Both the position numbers and the translations under genes were made by a program. Under the pieces are notes generated by a model. The model was given only the letters and a program-made list of their open reading frames with translations, did not search any database and had not been told where the DNA came from. Of a DNA stretch of 64,000 nt, positions 27,989 through 36,310 are shown in pieces; position 1 is the stretch's first letter, and the number at the start of each line of letters is the position of its first letter. The stretch lies in the NCBI RefSeq assembly GCF_001428845.1, contig NZ_LMIU01000024.1, positions 2,542-66,541 of the forward strand. The letters run 5' to 3'. This DNA is from Achromobacter sp. Root83 (GTDB lineage: Bacteria > Pseudomonadota > Gammaproteobacteria > Burkholderiales > Burkholderiaceae_B).

Positions 27989-28279
27989 TTATGCGCGCTT
28001 GAGCTCGATTTCGACGAAAACGAATTCGGTATCGCTGGGGTTGATGACATTGTGCTCGACGCCGACGGGGCGGCAGTAAGCCACGCCGGTGGTGAGCTGG
28101 CTGGTCACCTGGCCGTCGGGCGTGTCCAGCAGCAGCGGGCCTGTCGTTTGGGGCACCACCACGTAGTTCATGCCGTGGCGATGCCAGCCGGTTTCCCCGC
28201 CCGGCGGAAAGCGCCATTCGGTGACGGTGACCAGTTCGTTGTCGATCTGCACGGTGGGCACGGCGGCGGGACGTTGCAT
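27989..28279 (-). CDS. Small cupin-domain protein
   Basis: This 96-aa single-domain cupin starts MQRPAAVPTVQIDNELVTVT. Cupin motif 1 is visible (PPGGETGWHRHGMNYVVVPQ, with two metal-binding His and a Glu); motif 2 (CRPVGVEHNVINPSDTEFVF) keeps one His. It could be a small metalloenzyme or a metabolite-binding protein. AAGGAG precedes the ATG. It is tightly placed between the ABC ATPase and HDAC-like genes. Function unknown. Confidence 0.85.
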   Translation of the reverse strand: MQRPAAVPTVQIDNELVTVTEWRFPPGGETGWHRHGMNYVVVPQTTGPLLLDTPDGQVTSQLTTGVAYCRPVGVEHNVINPSDTEFVFVEIELKRA

Positions 28280-28316
28280 GGCTTCTCCTTAATTCGATCA
28301 ATGTGTCGTGTGGGGC

Positions 28317-29948
28317 TCAGGCGGGCTGCGCCTTGGTGGGGTCCCAGTGCTGGCCCGGCACGGCGGCGATCAGCTGCTGCGTATAGGCGTGCTGCGGATT
28401 GTCGAAGATCTGCGCGGGCGATCCGTATTCGACCACCTTGCCGCGATGCATGACCAGGACCGAATTGCAGATCTGGGCCGCCACGCGCAGGTCATGGGTA
28501 ATGAAAACCAGCGCGATCTTCAGGCGCTGCTGCAGATCATGCAGCAGTTGCAGCACCTGCGCCTGCACCGACACGTCCAGCGCGGATACCGATTCGTCGG
28601 CCACCAGCACCTTGGGTTCCAGGGCCAGCGCGCGGGCGATGCCGATACGCTGGCGCTGTCCGCCCGAGAACTGGTTGGGATAGCGGTCGAAGGCGGAAGG
28701 GTCCAGCCCCACCAGCGATAGCAATTCGCGCACCCGCGCTTCGGCCTGCGCGCGGGGCACGCCATTGGCGACCGGACCGTCGCTGATGATGCGTCCGACC
28801 GTATGCCGGGGATTGAGCGAGGCGAACGGATCCTGGAAGATCATCTGGATGTCGTGCCGCATGGGGCGGAAGCGCGACTCGGACAGGGTAGCGATGTCCT
28901 GGCCGTTGAAGAGCAGTTGGCCCCCATTGATGCCCACCAGCTTGAGCAGGCATTTTCCGATGGTGGACTTGCCCGAGCCGGATTCGCCCACGATGCCCAG
29001 GGTCTCGCCGCGGCGCACGGAGAAGCTCACGCCATCGACCGCGTGGACCTCGCGCCTGCTCCCCAGCCAGCCGTGCCCGATCACGTAGGTCTTCTTCAGG
29101 TCCTTCACTTCCAGTACCGGCCTGTCGTCCTCGGTGGCGGCGCGCTCCTCGCCGCGCCGGTGCGGCACCGCCGCGATCAGGCGCTGGGTGTAGGGATGGC
29201 GGGGGCGGTTGAGCACCTCGTCCGCCGGGCCCTGTTCCACCAGGATGCCTTTCTCCATGACCGCGACCCGGTGGGCGATTTCGGCGACCACGCCGAAGTC
29301 GTGCGTGACGAACATCACGCCCATGCCTTTCTCTTTCTGAATGCGGGCGATCAGCGCCAGGATCTGCGCCTGGGTGGTGACGTCCAGCGCGGTAGTGGGC
29401 TCGTCGGCGATCAGCAGCGCGGGCTCCAGCGCCAGCGCCATCGCGATCATGACGCGCTGGCGCTGGCCGCCCGACAGGCGGAAGGGGTAGACGTGGTAGA
29501 GCGTGGCCGGGTCGGGCAGACCCACGAAGGCAAGCAGCTCGAGCGTGCGTTTCATGCGGTCGGCGCCGGGGTAGGCGTTGTGCACGCGCATGACCTCGCT
29601 GATCTGGTCGCCCACCGTCATCAGCGGATTCAGGGCCGACAGCGGCTCCTGGAAGATCATCGCCATGTCCTTGCCGCGCATGGCTTGCAAGGCGGACTCG
29701 TCCTGCTGGAGCAGGTCCTGGCCCCGGAACAGGATGCGGCCCTGTTGCGGCGTCAGGTAGTCGGGCAGAAGGCCCATGATGGCGTTCGCGCTCATGGACT
29801 TGCCCGAACCGGACTCGCCGACGATGCACAGGATCTCGCCGGCGCGGATGTCATAAGACACGTCCTGCACGGCGTAGGGGCGGTCGCCTCCCTTGGGCAG
29901 CGCAATGCTGAGGTTCTGGACGGACAGCAGGGGCGGTGCATCATTCAT
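28317..29948 (-). CDS. Fused dual-ATPase subunit of peptide/opine-type ABC importer
   Basis: This 543-aa protein contains two complete ABC ATPase domains, corresponding to DppD (about 1-260) and DppF (about 280-540). Each has Walker A (GESGSGKS), signature (LSGGQRQR or FSGGQRQR) and Walker B ([24 protein letters not shown]). The DppD/F-type C-terminal segments after each domain include [12 protein letters not shown] and [12 protein letters not shown]. It powers import with the two permeases and the binding protein encoded just upstream. AGGAGG precedes ATG 29948. Confidence 0.95.
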   Translation of the reverse strand: MNDAPPLLSVQNLSIALPKGGDRPYAVQDVSYDIRAGEILCIVGESGSGKSMSANAIMGLLPDYLTPQQGRILFRGQDLLQQDESALQAMRGKDMAMIFQEPLSALNPLMTVGDQISEVMRVHNAYPGADRMKRTLELLAFVGLPDPATLYHVYPFRLSGGQRQRVMIAMALALEPALLIADEPTTALDVTTQAQILALIARIQKEKGMGVMFVTHDFGVVAEIAHRVAVMEKGILVEQGPADEVLNRPRHPYTQRLIAAVPHRRGEERAATEDDRPVLEVKDLKKTYVIGHGWLGSRREVHAVDGVSFSVRRGETLGIVGESGSGKSTIGKCLLKLVGINGGQLLFNGQDIATLSESRFRPMRHDIQMIFQDPFASLNPRHTVGRIISDGPVANGVPRAQAEARVRELLSLVGLDPSAFDRYPNQFSGGQRQRIGIARALALEPKVLVADESVSALDVSVQAQVLQLLHDLQQRLKIALVFITHDLRVAAQICNSVLVMHRGKVVEYGSPAQIFDNPQHAYTQQLIAAVPGQHWDPTKAQPA

Positions 29949-29957
29949 GTCGGCCTC

Positions 29958-30797
29958 CTATTCGCCGCGTTTGCGCAATTGAGGGTTGAGGGCGTCGTTC
30001 AGGCCTTCGCCGATCAGGTTGATCGCGAGCACGGTCAGCAGGATGGCCACGCCTGGCCAGACGCTCATCCACCAGGCCTCGCGGATCATGGTGCGCGCCG
30101 CGCCGATCATGAAGCCCCAGCTCATCAGGTTGCGATCGCCCAGGCCCAGGAAGGACAAGGACGATTCCGTCAAAATCGCCGTCGCCACCATGAAGGAAGC
30201 CGAGACGATGATGGGAGACATCGCGTTGGGCAGGATCTGCGTGCCGACGATGCGGGCCGGCGTCTGGCCGATCACGATGGCCGCCTGCACGAACTCGCGT
30301 TGCTTGAGCGTCATGAATTCCGACCGCACCAGGCGCGCCGCCGGGGGCCAGGACACCACCGCGATGGCGCCCATGATGGAATACACCGAAGGGCTCAGGA
30401 TGGCGACCAGCACCACGGCCATGGCCAGTTGCGGGATGGTCTGGAAGAACTCGGTGAAGCGCATCAGCGCGTCGTCCACGCGCCCGCCGCAATAGCCCGC
30501 GACCGAACCCACCAGGATGCCGAATAGCAGCGCCACCGCGGTGGACAGCAGGCCCACCATCAGCGACACCCGCGCGCCCCAGACCAGCCCGGCGGTGATG
30601 TCGCGTCCCAGCATATCGGTGCCGAAGGGGTACTCGGCGTTGGTGAAGGGGCGGATCAGCGGATCGGCCACCATCATCCACGGCGACTCTTCATACAGCA
30701 GCGGCGCCGCCAGGGCCACGACCACCACGATCAGCATGATGACCAGGCCGGCTACCGCCCCGTAATTGCGCATGTAACGTTGGGCGAATGACTTCAT
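29958..30797 (-). CDS. DppC-type ABC permease
   Basis: The 279-aa inner-membrane protein starts MKSFAQRYMRNYGAVAGLVI. It has the DppC hallmarks: periplasmic FGTDMLGRDITAGLVWGARV and the EAA loop around VQAAIVIGQTPARIVGTQIL. About six helices. Its ATG overlaps the stop of the DppB-type gene by 4 bp, a sign of translational coupling. The open frame extends upstream, but that part only shadows dppB. Confidence 0.93.
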   Translation of the reverse strand: MKSFAQRYMRNYGAVAGLVIMLIVVVVALAAPLLYEESPWMMVADPLIRPFTNAEYPFGTDMLGRDITAGLVWGARVSLMVGLLSTAVALLFGILVGSVAGYCGGRVDDALMRFTEFFQTIPQLAMAVVLVAILSPSVYSIMGAIAVVSWPPAARLVRSEFMTLKQREFVQAAIVIGQTPARIVGTQILPNAMSPIIVSASFMVATAILTESSLSFLGLGDRNLMSWGFMIGAARTMIREAWWMSVWPGVAILLTVLAINLIGEGLNDALNPQLRKRGE

Positions 30798-31801
30798 GCG
30801 GAGGCTCCTTGCTGCGCACCCGCGCCGATGCGCGGATCGATCAGGCGGTACAACACATCGGTCAGCAGGTTGAACACCACCACCATGATCGAAGTCACCA
30901 GGAAGATCCCAAGCAGCAACTGGTAGTCGCGCTGCAGCAGGGCGTCGAACATCAGCCGGCCGATGCCCGGCCAGGCGAACACGGTCTCGGTCAGCACCGC
31001 GCCGCCCGCCATCTGGCCAAGCTGGATCCCGGCGAAGGTGATGACGGGAAGCAGTGCATTGCGCAGCACATGGGCGCGGATCACGCGGCTCGGGCTCACG
31101 CCCTTGGCGCGCGCCGTCTTCACGAAGTCCATGCCGATCACTTCCAGCATCGACGCGCGGGTCAAGCGCACGTAGACCGCCATAAAGAAGCAGCCCAAGG
31201 TGACGGTGGGCAGGATCAGGTGCTGAGCGATGTCGCCCGCGCGCGCCCAGCCGGTCAGCCCCGCGCCCACGGTTTCCATGCCGAAGGCGGGCAGCCACCC
31301 CAGCACCACCGAGAAAAGCAGGATGCCCATGAGCGACAGCCAAAAGAGCGGCGTCGCATAGAGCAGCAGGGCGCCCGTCATGACCGAGCTGTCGATCCAG
31401 CGGCGCTTGTTGCGGTAGCGCGCCTTGGCCGCCACGACCCCCAGGAAGACGCCCAGCACGATGGAAAACACAAAGGCGCAGGACATCAGCAGGAACGTGG
31501 CGGGCAGGCGCTCGACGATGAGATCCAGCACGGGGACATGATTGCGGTAGGAGAAGCCCAGGTCCAGTTGGATCACGCCCTTCAGGTACAGCATCAACTG
31601 CGTCAGGATGGGCTTGTCCAGGCCGAATGCCGCGCGCAGCTGTTCCACGTAGGCGGCGTCGCCCGCGCCAGCCTGGCCCGCCAGCACGGCGGCGGGGTCG
31701 CCGGGCGCCAGGCGGATCAGGAAGAAATTGATGATCACGACGCCCAGCACGACCACCAGGGCCTTGCCGACGCGGGAAAGAAGGAAAGACAGGAATTTCA
31801 T
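30794..31801 (-). CDS. DppB-type ABC permease
   Basis: The 335-aa permease starts MKFLSFLLSRVGKALVVVLG with the standard DppB N-terminus (IINFFLIRLAPGDPAAVLAG). The EAA-type coupling loop is MDFVKTARAKGVSPSRVIRA. Six helices are expected. AAAGGA lies 8 bp before the ATG. It lies between the binding-protein and DppC-type genes. Confidence 0.93.
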   Translation of the reverse strand: MKFLSFLLSRVGKALVVVLGVVIINFFLIRLAPGDPAAVLAGQAGAGDAAYVEQLRAAFGLDKPILTQLMLYLKGVIQLDLGFSYRNHVPVLDLIVERLPATFLLMSCAFVFSIVLGVFLGVVAAKARYRNKRRWIDSSVMTGALLLYATPLFWLSLMGILLFSVVLGWLPAFGMETVGAGLTGWARAGDIAQHLILPTVTLGCFFMAVYVRLTRASMLEVIGMDFVKTARAKGVSPSRVIRAHVLRNALLPVITFAGIQLGQMAGGAVLTETVFAWPGIGRLMFDALLQRDYQLLLGIFLVTSIMVVVFNLLTDVLYRLIDPRIGAGAQQGASA

Positions 31802-31902
31802 GCTCTGGGTCCTTTCAGGACGGGCGCGGAGTCTTCATGCTTGTCCGTCGCGCGGCCAGGATCCGCCGCCGCGGGAACCTCCGCGGCGGCGTCTTGCGGC
31901 GC

Positions 31903-33477
31903 TTACTTCTCGATGTAGACGTCGTCGAACGACTCGTTCAAGCCGATGGCGGTCTTGACCAGGTTCTTGACGTTGGCCCGATACAGCGTGGGGAATTCCA
32001 TGTCCACCATGAAGCCGTTGGCCACATCGTTGACCAGGGTCGTCTGGATCTTGCTGTAGAGCTCCTGGCGCTTGGCCGGATCGATTTCGGAGGCGGCGGC
32101 TTCCCACTGCTTGTCGGTCTCGGGGTTGCTGTAGCCCTGCACGTTGGCGAAAGGCGACCCCTTGACGATGTTCGACGAGATATACAGCCGCTGCACGCCC
32201 AGCGCGGGGTCGCCGTACTGGTAGGTGAAGGTGGTCGTCAGGTCGAAGTCCCAGTTGCCGGTGCGGCTGGCCCAGCCGCCCGCGTCGGTGGATTCCACGT
32301 TGACCTTGAAGCCCAGCTGTTCCAGTGCCTGCTTGGTGTATTCGCCCAGACGGTCCCACGTGGAGCCATAGGGGAAGCTCAACTGGCGGATCGTGTAATC
32401 CTCGGGCTTGATGCCCGATTCCTTGATCAGCGCGCGCGCCTTCTTCATGTCGAACGCCAGGGCCGGCATGTTCTTGTCGTAGAACATCTCGGTGGTCACA
32501 AAGGGGCTGGTCGACACCTTGCCCAGGCCGAAGAAGATGTTGTTGACCACCATGTTGCGGTTCATGGCCGCCATGACGGCCTGGCGCACCTTCAGGTTGT
32601 CGAACGGCGGCTTGCGCATGTTGAAGATCAGGTACGCCTGCGGCGAGAACATCTCCCAGCCGGCCGTGGTGTATTCCACCTTGGGCAGCGCGCGCAGGCG
32701 CTTGATGTCGACGTTGTCCACGTCCCCGCCGCGCAGCACGTCCACGCTGCCGCGCTCGAACGCCACGGCGCGCGAGGCCGCGTCGGGAATCACGTTGAAC
32801 ACCAGCTCATCCAGGTAGGGCATGCCCGGTTTCCAGTAAGCGGGGTTGCGCGTGAGCTTGATGTATTCGCCGCGCTTCCATTCCTTGAACATGAACGGCC
32901 CGGTGCCGATGGGTTTCTGGTTGGCCGGATTGGTCATGTAGTCGGTTCCGGCGTAGATGTGCTTGGGCATCATCGGCGCAAAGCCCGGCTCGAACATCAG
33001 CATGAAGGCCGGGAACGGCGACTTGAGCTTGATGACCACCGTCTTGGCATCTGGCGCCTGCACCGAATCGACGAACTTGTTCAGGATGACGCGGGCGCGC
33101 GCATGGGTCTTGGGCAGCATGTCCGCCAGCGAGAACACCACGTCCTCGGAAGTGAAGGGCTTGCCGTCATGCCATTTCACGTTGTCCTGCAGATGAAAGG
33201 TGTAGGTGAGGCCGTCCGCGGCGGCTTCCCAGGACTTGGCCAGGCCGGGCTGCGGCTTGAGGTCGGTGGAATAGGTCAGCAGGCTTTCGTAGATCTTGCC
33301 CGCGACGAACTGCGTGGGGCCTTGCTGGTTGATGGCCGTGACGATCACGGGCGGCTCCGGCTGAACGATCATGTTCAGCGTCCCGCCTTTGGTCTGGGCC
33401 AGGGCCTGCGTGGCGGGCAGCGCGGCCGCAAGGACCAATGCACCGATGCTTAGGGAGAACCAATTTTTCGATTTCAC
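31903..33477 (-). CDS. Peptide/nickel-type ABC substrate-binding protein (SBP_bac_5)
   Basis: This 524-aa periplasmic protein starts at GTG 33477, which has GGAGG 8 bp upstream. It begins with a Sec signal peptide (WFSLSIGALVLAAALPATQA, cleaved after ALA). DppA/OppA features follow: WHDGKPFTSEDVVFSLADML and GTGPFMFKEWKRGEYIKLTR. The open frame continues far upstream into unrelated sequence and is not used. With amidohydrolase genes in the cluster the ligand may be a modified peptide or an N-carbamoyl or N-acyl compound; this is inference. Confidence 0.92.
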   Translation of the reverse strand: MKSKNWFSLSIGALVLAAALPATQALAQTKGGTLNMIVQPEPPVIVTAINQQGPTQFVAGKIYESLLTYSTDLKPQPGLAKSWEAAADGLTYTFHLQDNVKWHDGKPFTSEDVVFSLADMLPKTHARARVILNKFVDSVQAPDAKTVVIKLKSPFPAFMLMFEPGFAPMMPKHIYAGTDYMTNPANQKPIGTGPFMFKEWKRGEYIKLTRNPAYWKPGMPYLDELVFNVIPDAASRAVAFERGSVDVLRGGDVDNVDIKRLRALPKVEYTTAGWEMFSPQAYLIFNMRKPPFDNLKVRQAVMAAMNRNMVVNNIFFGLGKVSTSPFVTTEMFYDKNMPALAFDMKKARALIKESGIKPEDYTIRQLSFPYGSTWDRLGEYTKQALEQLGFKVNVESTDAGGWASRTGNWDFDLTTTFTYQYGDPALGVQRLYISSNIVKGSPFANVQGYSNPETDKQWEAAASEIDPAKRQELYSKIQTTLVNDVANGFMVDMEFPTLYRANVKNLVKTAIGLNESFDDVYIEK

Positions 33478-33740
33478 TGCGAGCCTCCGGGCTGGAAAGG
33501 GTCTGACAGGCGGCCGCTTGTGCGCGGCGGATGCCGTGCAGTAATAAGCAAACCTCATGCCACCTGTGTTTCTCGGGGGTACTGCGGGTGGAGCAGCTTC
33601 AACAATGCTTCGTATAGGTGCTGGGTAAGGCGCCGCGCACCAATGCGGCGAAATCAGCGGTGCATGCGGTGTGCGTCTGGCGCGTCTGGGCGGCACGGCA
33701 TGGGCGAGCGAATGGCCGGGGCTGCCTGGCGGGAAGGGCG

Positions 33741-34985
33741 CTAGCGCGTGCCGTTGGCCCGCGCCACCATGGCGTCGAGCAGTACGTTGCAGCCCGCTTC
33801 CAGGTGCTGGGGCTGCGCATCCTCGATTTCGTTGTGGCTGATGCCGTCCTTGCAGGGCACGAAGATCATCGCCGTGGGCGCGACCGCGGCCATGTATACG
33901 GCGTCGTGGCCCGCGCCCGTGACGATGTTCATCGCGGGCAGGCCGCGGCTGGCTGCTCCCTTGCGCACCTTGTCCACGAGGTCCGTGTCGAAAGGGGTGG
34001 GGCGGAAGTACTGGACGTCCTTCACGTCGACGCGCACGGCATGCGCGACCGCGATGTCGTCGCAGACGCGGCGCCACTCCTGGTCCATGCGGGTCAGCGT
34101 GGCTTCGTCCTCGTGGCGCAGGTCGGCGGTGAAACGGACCTGTCCGGGGATCACGTTGCGCGAACCCGGGTGGGCATGGATTTCACCCACCGTGCCGCGT
34201 CCGTGGGGCTGGTGGGTGTTGGCGATGTTGACCACGGCCTGCAGCAGGAAGCTGGCCGCGAAGAGCGCGTCGCGGCGGATCGCCATGGGGGTCGGGCCGG
34301 CATGCATCTCCATGCCGGTCACCGTGATGTCGTACCAGCGCAGGCCCAGCGAGCCGGTCACCACGCCGATGGTTTTCTCTTCGTGTTCCAGGATCGGACC
34401 CTGTTCGATGTGGGCTTCGAAGTAGGCGTCCACGGCCCGTCCGCCCACCGGATCGGGACCCGCATAGCCGATGGCCTGGAGTTCGTCGCGCACGCTGATG
34501 CCCTGGGCGTCGCGCGCGGAGAGCGCGGTTTCCAGCGGGAATTTTCCGGCGAATACACCCGATCCCATCATGACCGGCACGAAGCGCGAACCTTCCTCGT
34601 TGGTCCAGATGGCGACCTCGAGCGGCGCTTCGGTCAGCACGTCCGCATCGTTGAGCGTGCGTATGACTTCAAGGCCCGCCAGCACGCCGTAGCAGCCGTC
34701 GAACTTTCCGCCGGTCGGCTGGGTGTCGATATGGCTGCCGGTCATGACGGGCGGCAGGTCGTTGTTGCGGCCGGCGCGGCGGGCAAAGATGTTGCCCACC
34801 TGGTCCACCCGCACCGTCATGCCCGCCTCGCGCATCCAGCCGGTGACAAGATCGCGGCCCTGGCCGTCCAGCGCGGTCAGAGCAAGGCGGCAATTGCCGC
34901 CCTTGGGCGTGGCGCCGATGCGGGCAAGGTCCATCAGGGACTGCCACAGGCGGTTGCCGTCGATGGACAGGGTGGGAGTAGTCAT
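33741..34985 (-). CDS. Zn-dependent M20 hydrolase, N-carbamoyl-L-amino-acid hydrolase / allantoate amidohydrolase type
   Basis: The 414-aa enzyme (starts MTTPTLSIDGNRLWQSLMDL) belongs to the hydantoinase/carbamoylase branch of M20 peptidases. Metal ligands appear in GSHIDTQPTGGKFDG, WTNEEGSRF and ISHNEIED. The lid/dimerisation domain includes EAHIEQGPILE. It hydrolyses N-carbamoyl amino acids, ureidoglycolate-type or allantoate-type substrates. Its ATG overlaps the GntR gene stop by 4 bp, so the regulator and enzyme are co-expressed. The peptide ABC importer lies downstream. Confidence 0.93.
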   Translation of the reverse strand: MTTPTLSIDGNRLWQSLMDLARIGATPKGGNCRLALTALDGQGRDLVTGWMREAGMTVRVDQVGNIFARRAGRNNDLPPVMTGSHIDTQPTGGKFDGCYGVLAGLEVIRTLNDADVLTEAPLEVAIWTNEEGSRFVPVMMGSGVFAGKFPLETALSARDAQGISVRDELQAIGYAGPDPVGGRAVDAYFEAHIEQGPILEHEEKTIGVVTGSLGLRWYDITVTGMEMHAGPTPMAIRRDALFAASFLLQAVVNIANTHQPHGRGTVGEIHAHPGSRNVIPGQVRFTADLRHEDEATLTRMDQEWRRVCDDIAVAHAVRVDVKDVQYFRPTPFDTDLVDKVRKGAASRGLPAMNIVTGAGHDAVYMAAVAPTAMIFVPCKDGISHNEIEDAQPQHLEAGCNVLLDAMVARANGTR

Positions 34986-35713
34986 GGTTCGCCTCGGTGC
35001 TCGTTGAAGTCTTCCCGTAGCCGCGCCAGGATGCCGAGCAGGTGCGCATGCATGGCATGGCGCGCGCGGATCGGGTCGCGCGCCAGGATGGCGGTCAGGA
35101 TGCGCTGGTGTTCGGCGTGGGCCGTCGCCCACACTTTGGTGTCGACAAAGTAATCCTGCATCCGGCGGTATACGGAGCTGGTCTGGGACAGGTTCCACAA
35201 GTGCGCCACCGTGGACGCGAGCGCCGCGTTGCCGCAAGCCGCGGCGATGGCGCCATGGAATTCGCGGTCATGCCGGCCGGGGGAATCGGTCAGGGACATG
35301 CCTTCATGGGCTGCCTGGATCGCCGTGAGCTGCGCGGACGTCGCGTGCTGCGCGGCCATGCCGGCGCATTCGGGTTCGATCATCAAACGGGCTTCCAGCA
35401 GGTCGAAGGGGCCGATGTCGTCGTGGCCCGGGACCCAGTTGGCGGCGGAACGGGACGCCACCGCGTTCGCGGGGCCTTCCTGGGTCGCGGCGAACACGCC
35501 CGTGCCCACGCGCACCTCGACATAGCCTTCGATCTCCAGCGCGATGAGGGCCTCGCGGATCGAGGCGCGGCTGACCTGCAACTGTTCGGCGAGTTCTCTT
35601 TCCGAAGGCAGCCGCCGTCCGCGGGGGAAGTCGCCCGCCCTGATCCTGCCGGCTATCTGGTCGGCGATCATGCGATACAGGCGGGTGACGGCAACGGCTT
35701 GGAAGGTGCTCAT
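34982..35713 (-). CDS. GntR/FadR-family regulator with FCD domain
   Basis: The 243-aa regulator has an N-terminal winged HTH (about 10-75: GRRLPSERELAEQLQVSRAS, then IREALIALEIEGYVEVRVGTG). A C-terminal FCD ligand domain (about 90-230) has metal-site histidines (HDREFHGAIA, HLWNLS, EHQRIL). It heads the leftward catabolic cluster and overlaps the hydrolase gene by 4 bp. Two copies of a 15-bp operator-like sequence lie upstream, so autoregulation is likely. Confidence 0.93.
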   Translation of the reverse strand: MSTFQAVAVTRLYRMIADQIAGRIRAGDFPRGRRLPSERELAEQLQVSRASIREALIALEIEGYVEVRVGTGVFAATQEGPANAVASRSAANWVPGHDDIGPFDLLEARLMIEPECAGMAAQHATSAQLTAIQAAHEGMSLTDSPGRHDREFHGAIAAACGNAALASTVAHLWNLSQTSSVYRRMQDYFVDTKVWATAHAEHQRILTAILARDPIRARHAMHAHLLGILARLREDFNEHRGEP

Positions 35714-35738
35714 CGGTGCGGAACGCGCAATGTTTGGC

Positions 35739-35753
35739 CTGGTGGTCAGGCCA
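35739..35753. promoter_or_regulatory. Operator-like repeat, copy 1, upstream of GntR gene
   Basis: ctggtggtcaggcca recurs exactly at 35839-35853. In this copy it sits inside the inverted repeat ggcctg-gtggt-caggcc. The TGGT/ACCA-type half sites are typical of FadR-subfamily operators. It is 26 bp from the regulator's start codon. Confidence 0.65.
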
Positions 35754-35838
35754 CCAATATAGGCACCTCTTATTTGTATTAGAAGGAGAATTTCATCGTT
35801 TCAGGGAAAACGATGTGAGGGAATCCACCTCTTTTCGT

Positions 35839-35853
35839 CTGGTGGTCAGGCCA
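35839..35853. promoter_or_regulatory. Operator-like repeat, copy 2, upstream of GntR gene
   Basis: This is an exact second copy of ctggtggtcaggcca, with its first base 100 bp from that of copy 1. Its flanks differ, giving the smaller inverted repeat ctgg...ccag. It lies between the GntR gene and the leftward 89-aa gene. Confidence 0.6.
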
Positions 35854-35899
35854 GTCAGAGGGAGTGTAGACGCGCGCCGGCGGGGCGGCGTCTTCGAGC

Positions 35900-36166
35900 T
35901 TACTGCGCGTCTTCGTCCGGTTCCGGTGTTTGCGTGAAGGCGCGCACCAGGCGGGCGATGCCGTCGAGCTCATCATGGGCGCCCACTACCCATTCCGGTT
36001 TGTCGAAGGGGCTGTCCGACGGGGCCTTATCAAGATTCGCCTTCAGGTCGTCCAGCAGTTCCAGCGCCATGTCGGTGGCCTGTGGGCTGCTGCGGGTCGA
36101 TAGGGCGATGGCGATCGCCATCGCCTGGCGCAGTGCCAGCAGGCGGCCGTCCAGTTCGGTGTCCAT
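35900..36166 (-). CDS. Hypothetical small acidic protein
   Basis: This protein of about 88 aa starts MDTELDGRLLALRQAMAIAI and ends in an acidic Pro/Glu/Asp tail (TPEPDEDAQ). It looks helical and soluble. AAGGA lies 9 bp before ATG 36166; an ATG two codons earlier (36172) is an alternative start. I do not recognise the family. It is divergent from hemN and precedes the operator-like repeats. Confidence 0.65.
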   Translation of the reverse strand: MDTELDGRLLALRQAMAIAIALSTRSSPQATDMALELLDDLKANLDKAPSDSPFDKPEWVVGAHDELDGIARLVRAFTQTPEPDEDAQ

Positions 36167-36261
36167 GTACATATCCTTGTTTTCGGGGTGAATGCCCGCA
36201 TTTTAAGTGCCGGAACACCGTCGCGCATGTGCGTGCCCGCCGGCACGCAAAGCGGTCCGGT

Positions 36262-36275
36262 TTGCGCAAGATCAA
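36262..36275 (+). promoter_or_regulatory. FNR/ANR-like box upstream of hemN
   Basis: TTGCGCAAGATCAA matches the FNR consensus TTGATnnnnATCAA at all but two positions. It lies 36 bp before the hemN start codon. HemN is the anaerobic coproporphyrinogen oxidase and is FNR-controlled in many bacteria, which supports the assignment. Confidence 0.65.
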
Positions 36276-36310
36276 GGTGCGGTGGCCGGCACGGGCGAAT
36301 AATCCAGGGT

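Noticed and set aside
27007..28050. Alternative long minus-strand frame over the HDAC-like gene
   Set aside because: It lacks the HHA and DVDAHHGDG motifs found in the neighbouring frame and is Arg/Pro-rich shadow sequence.
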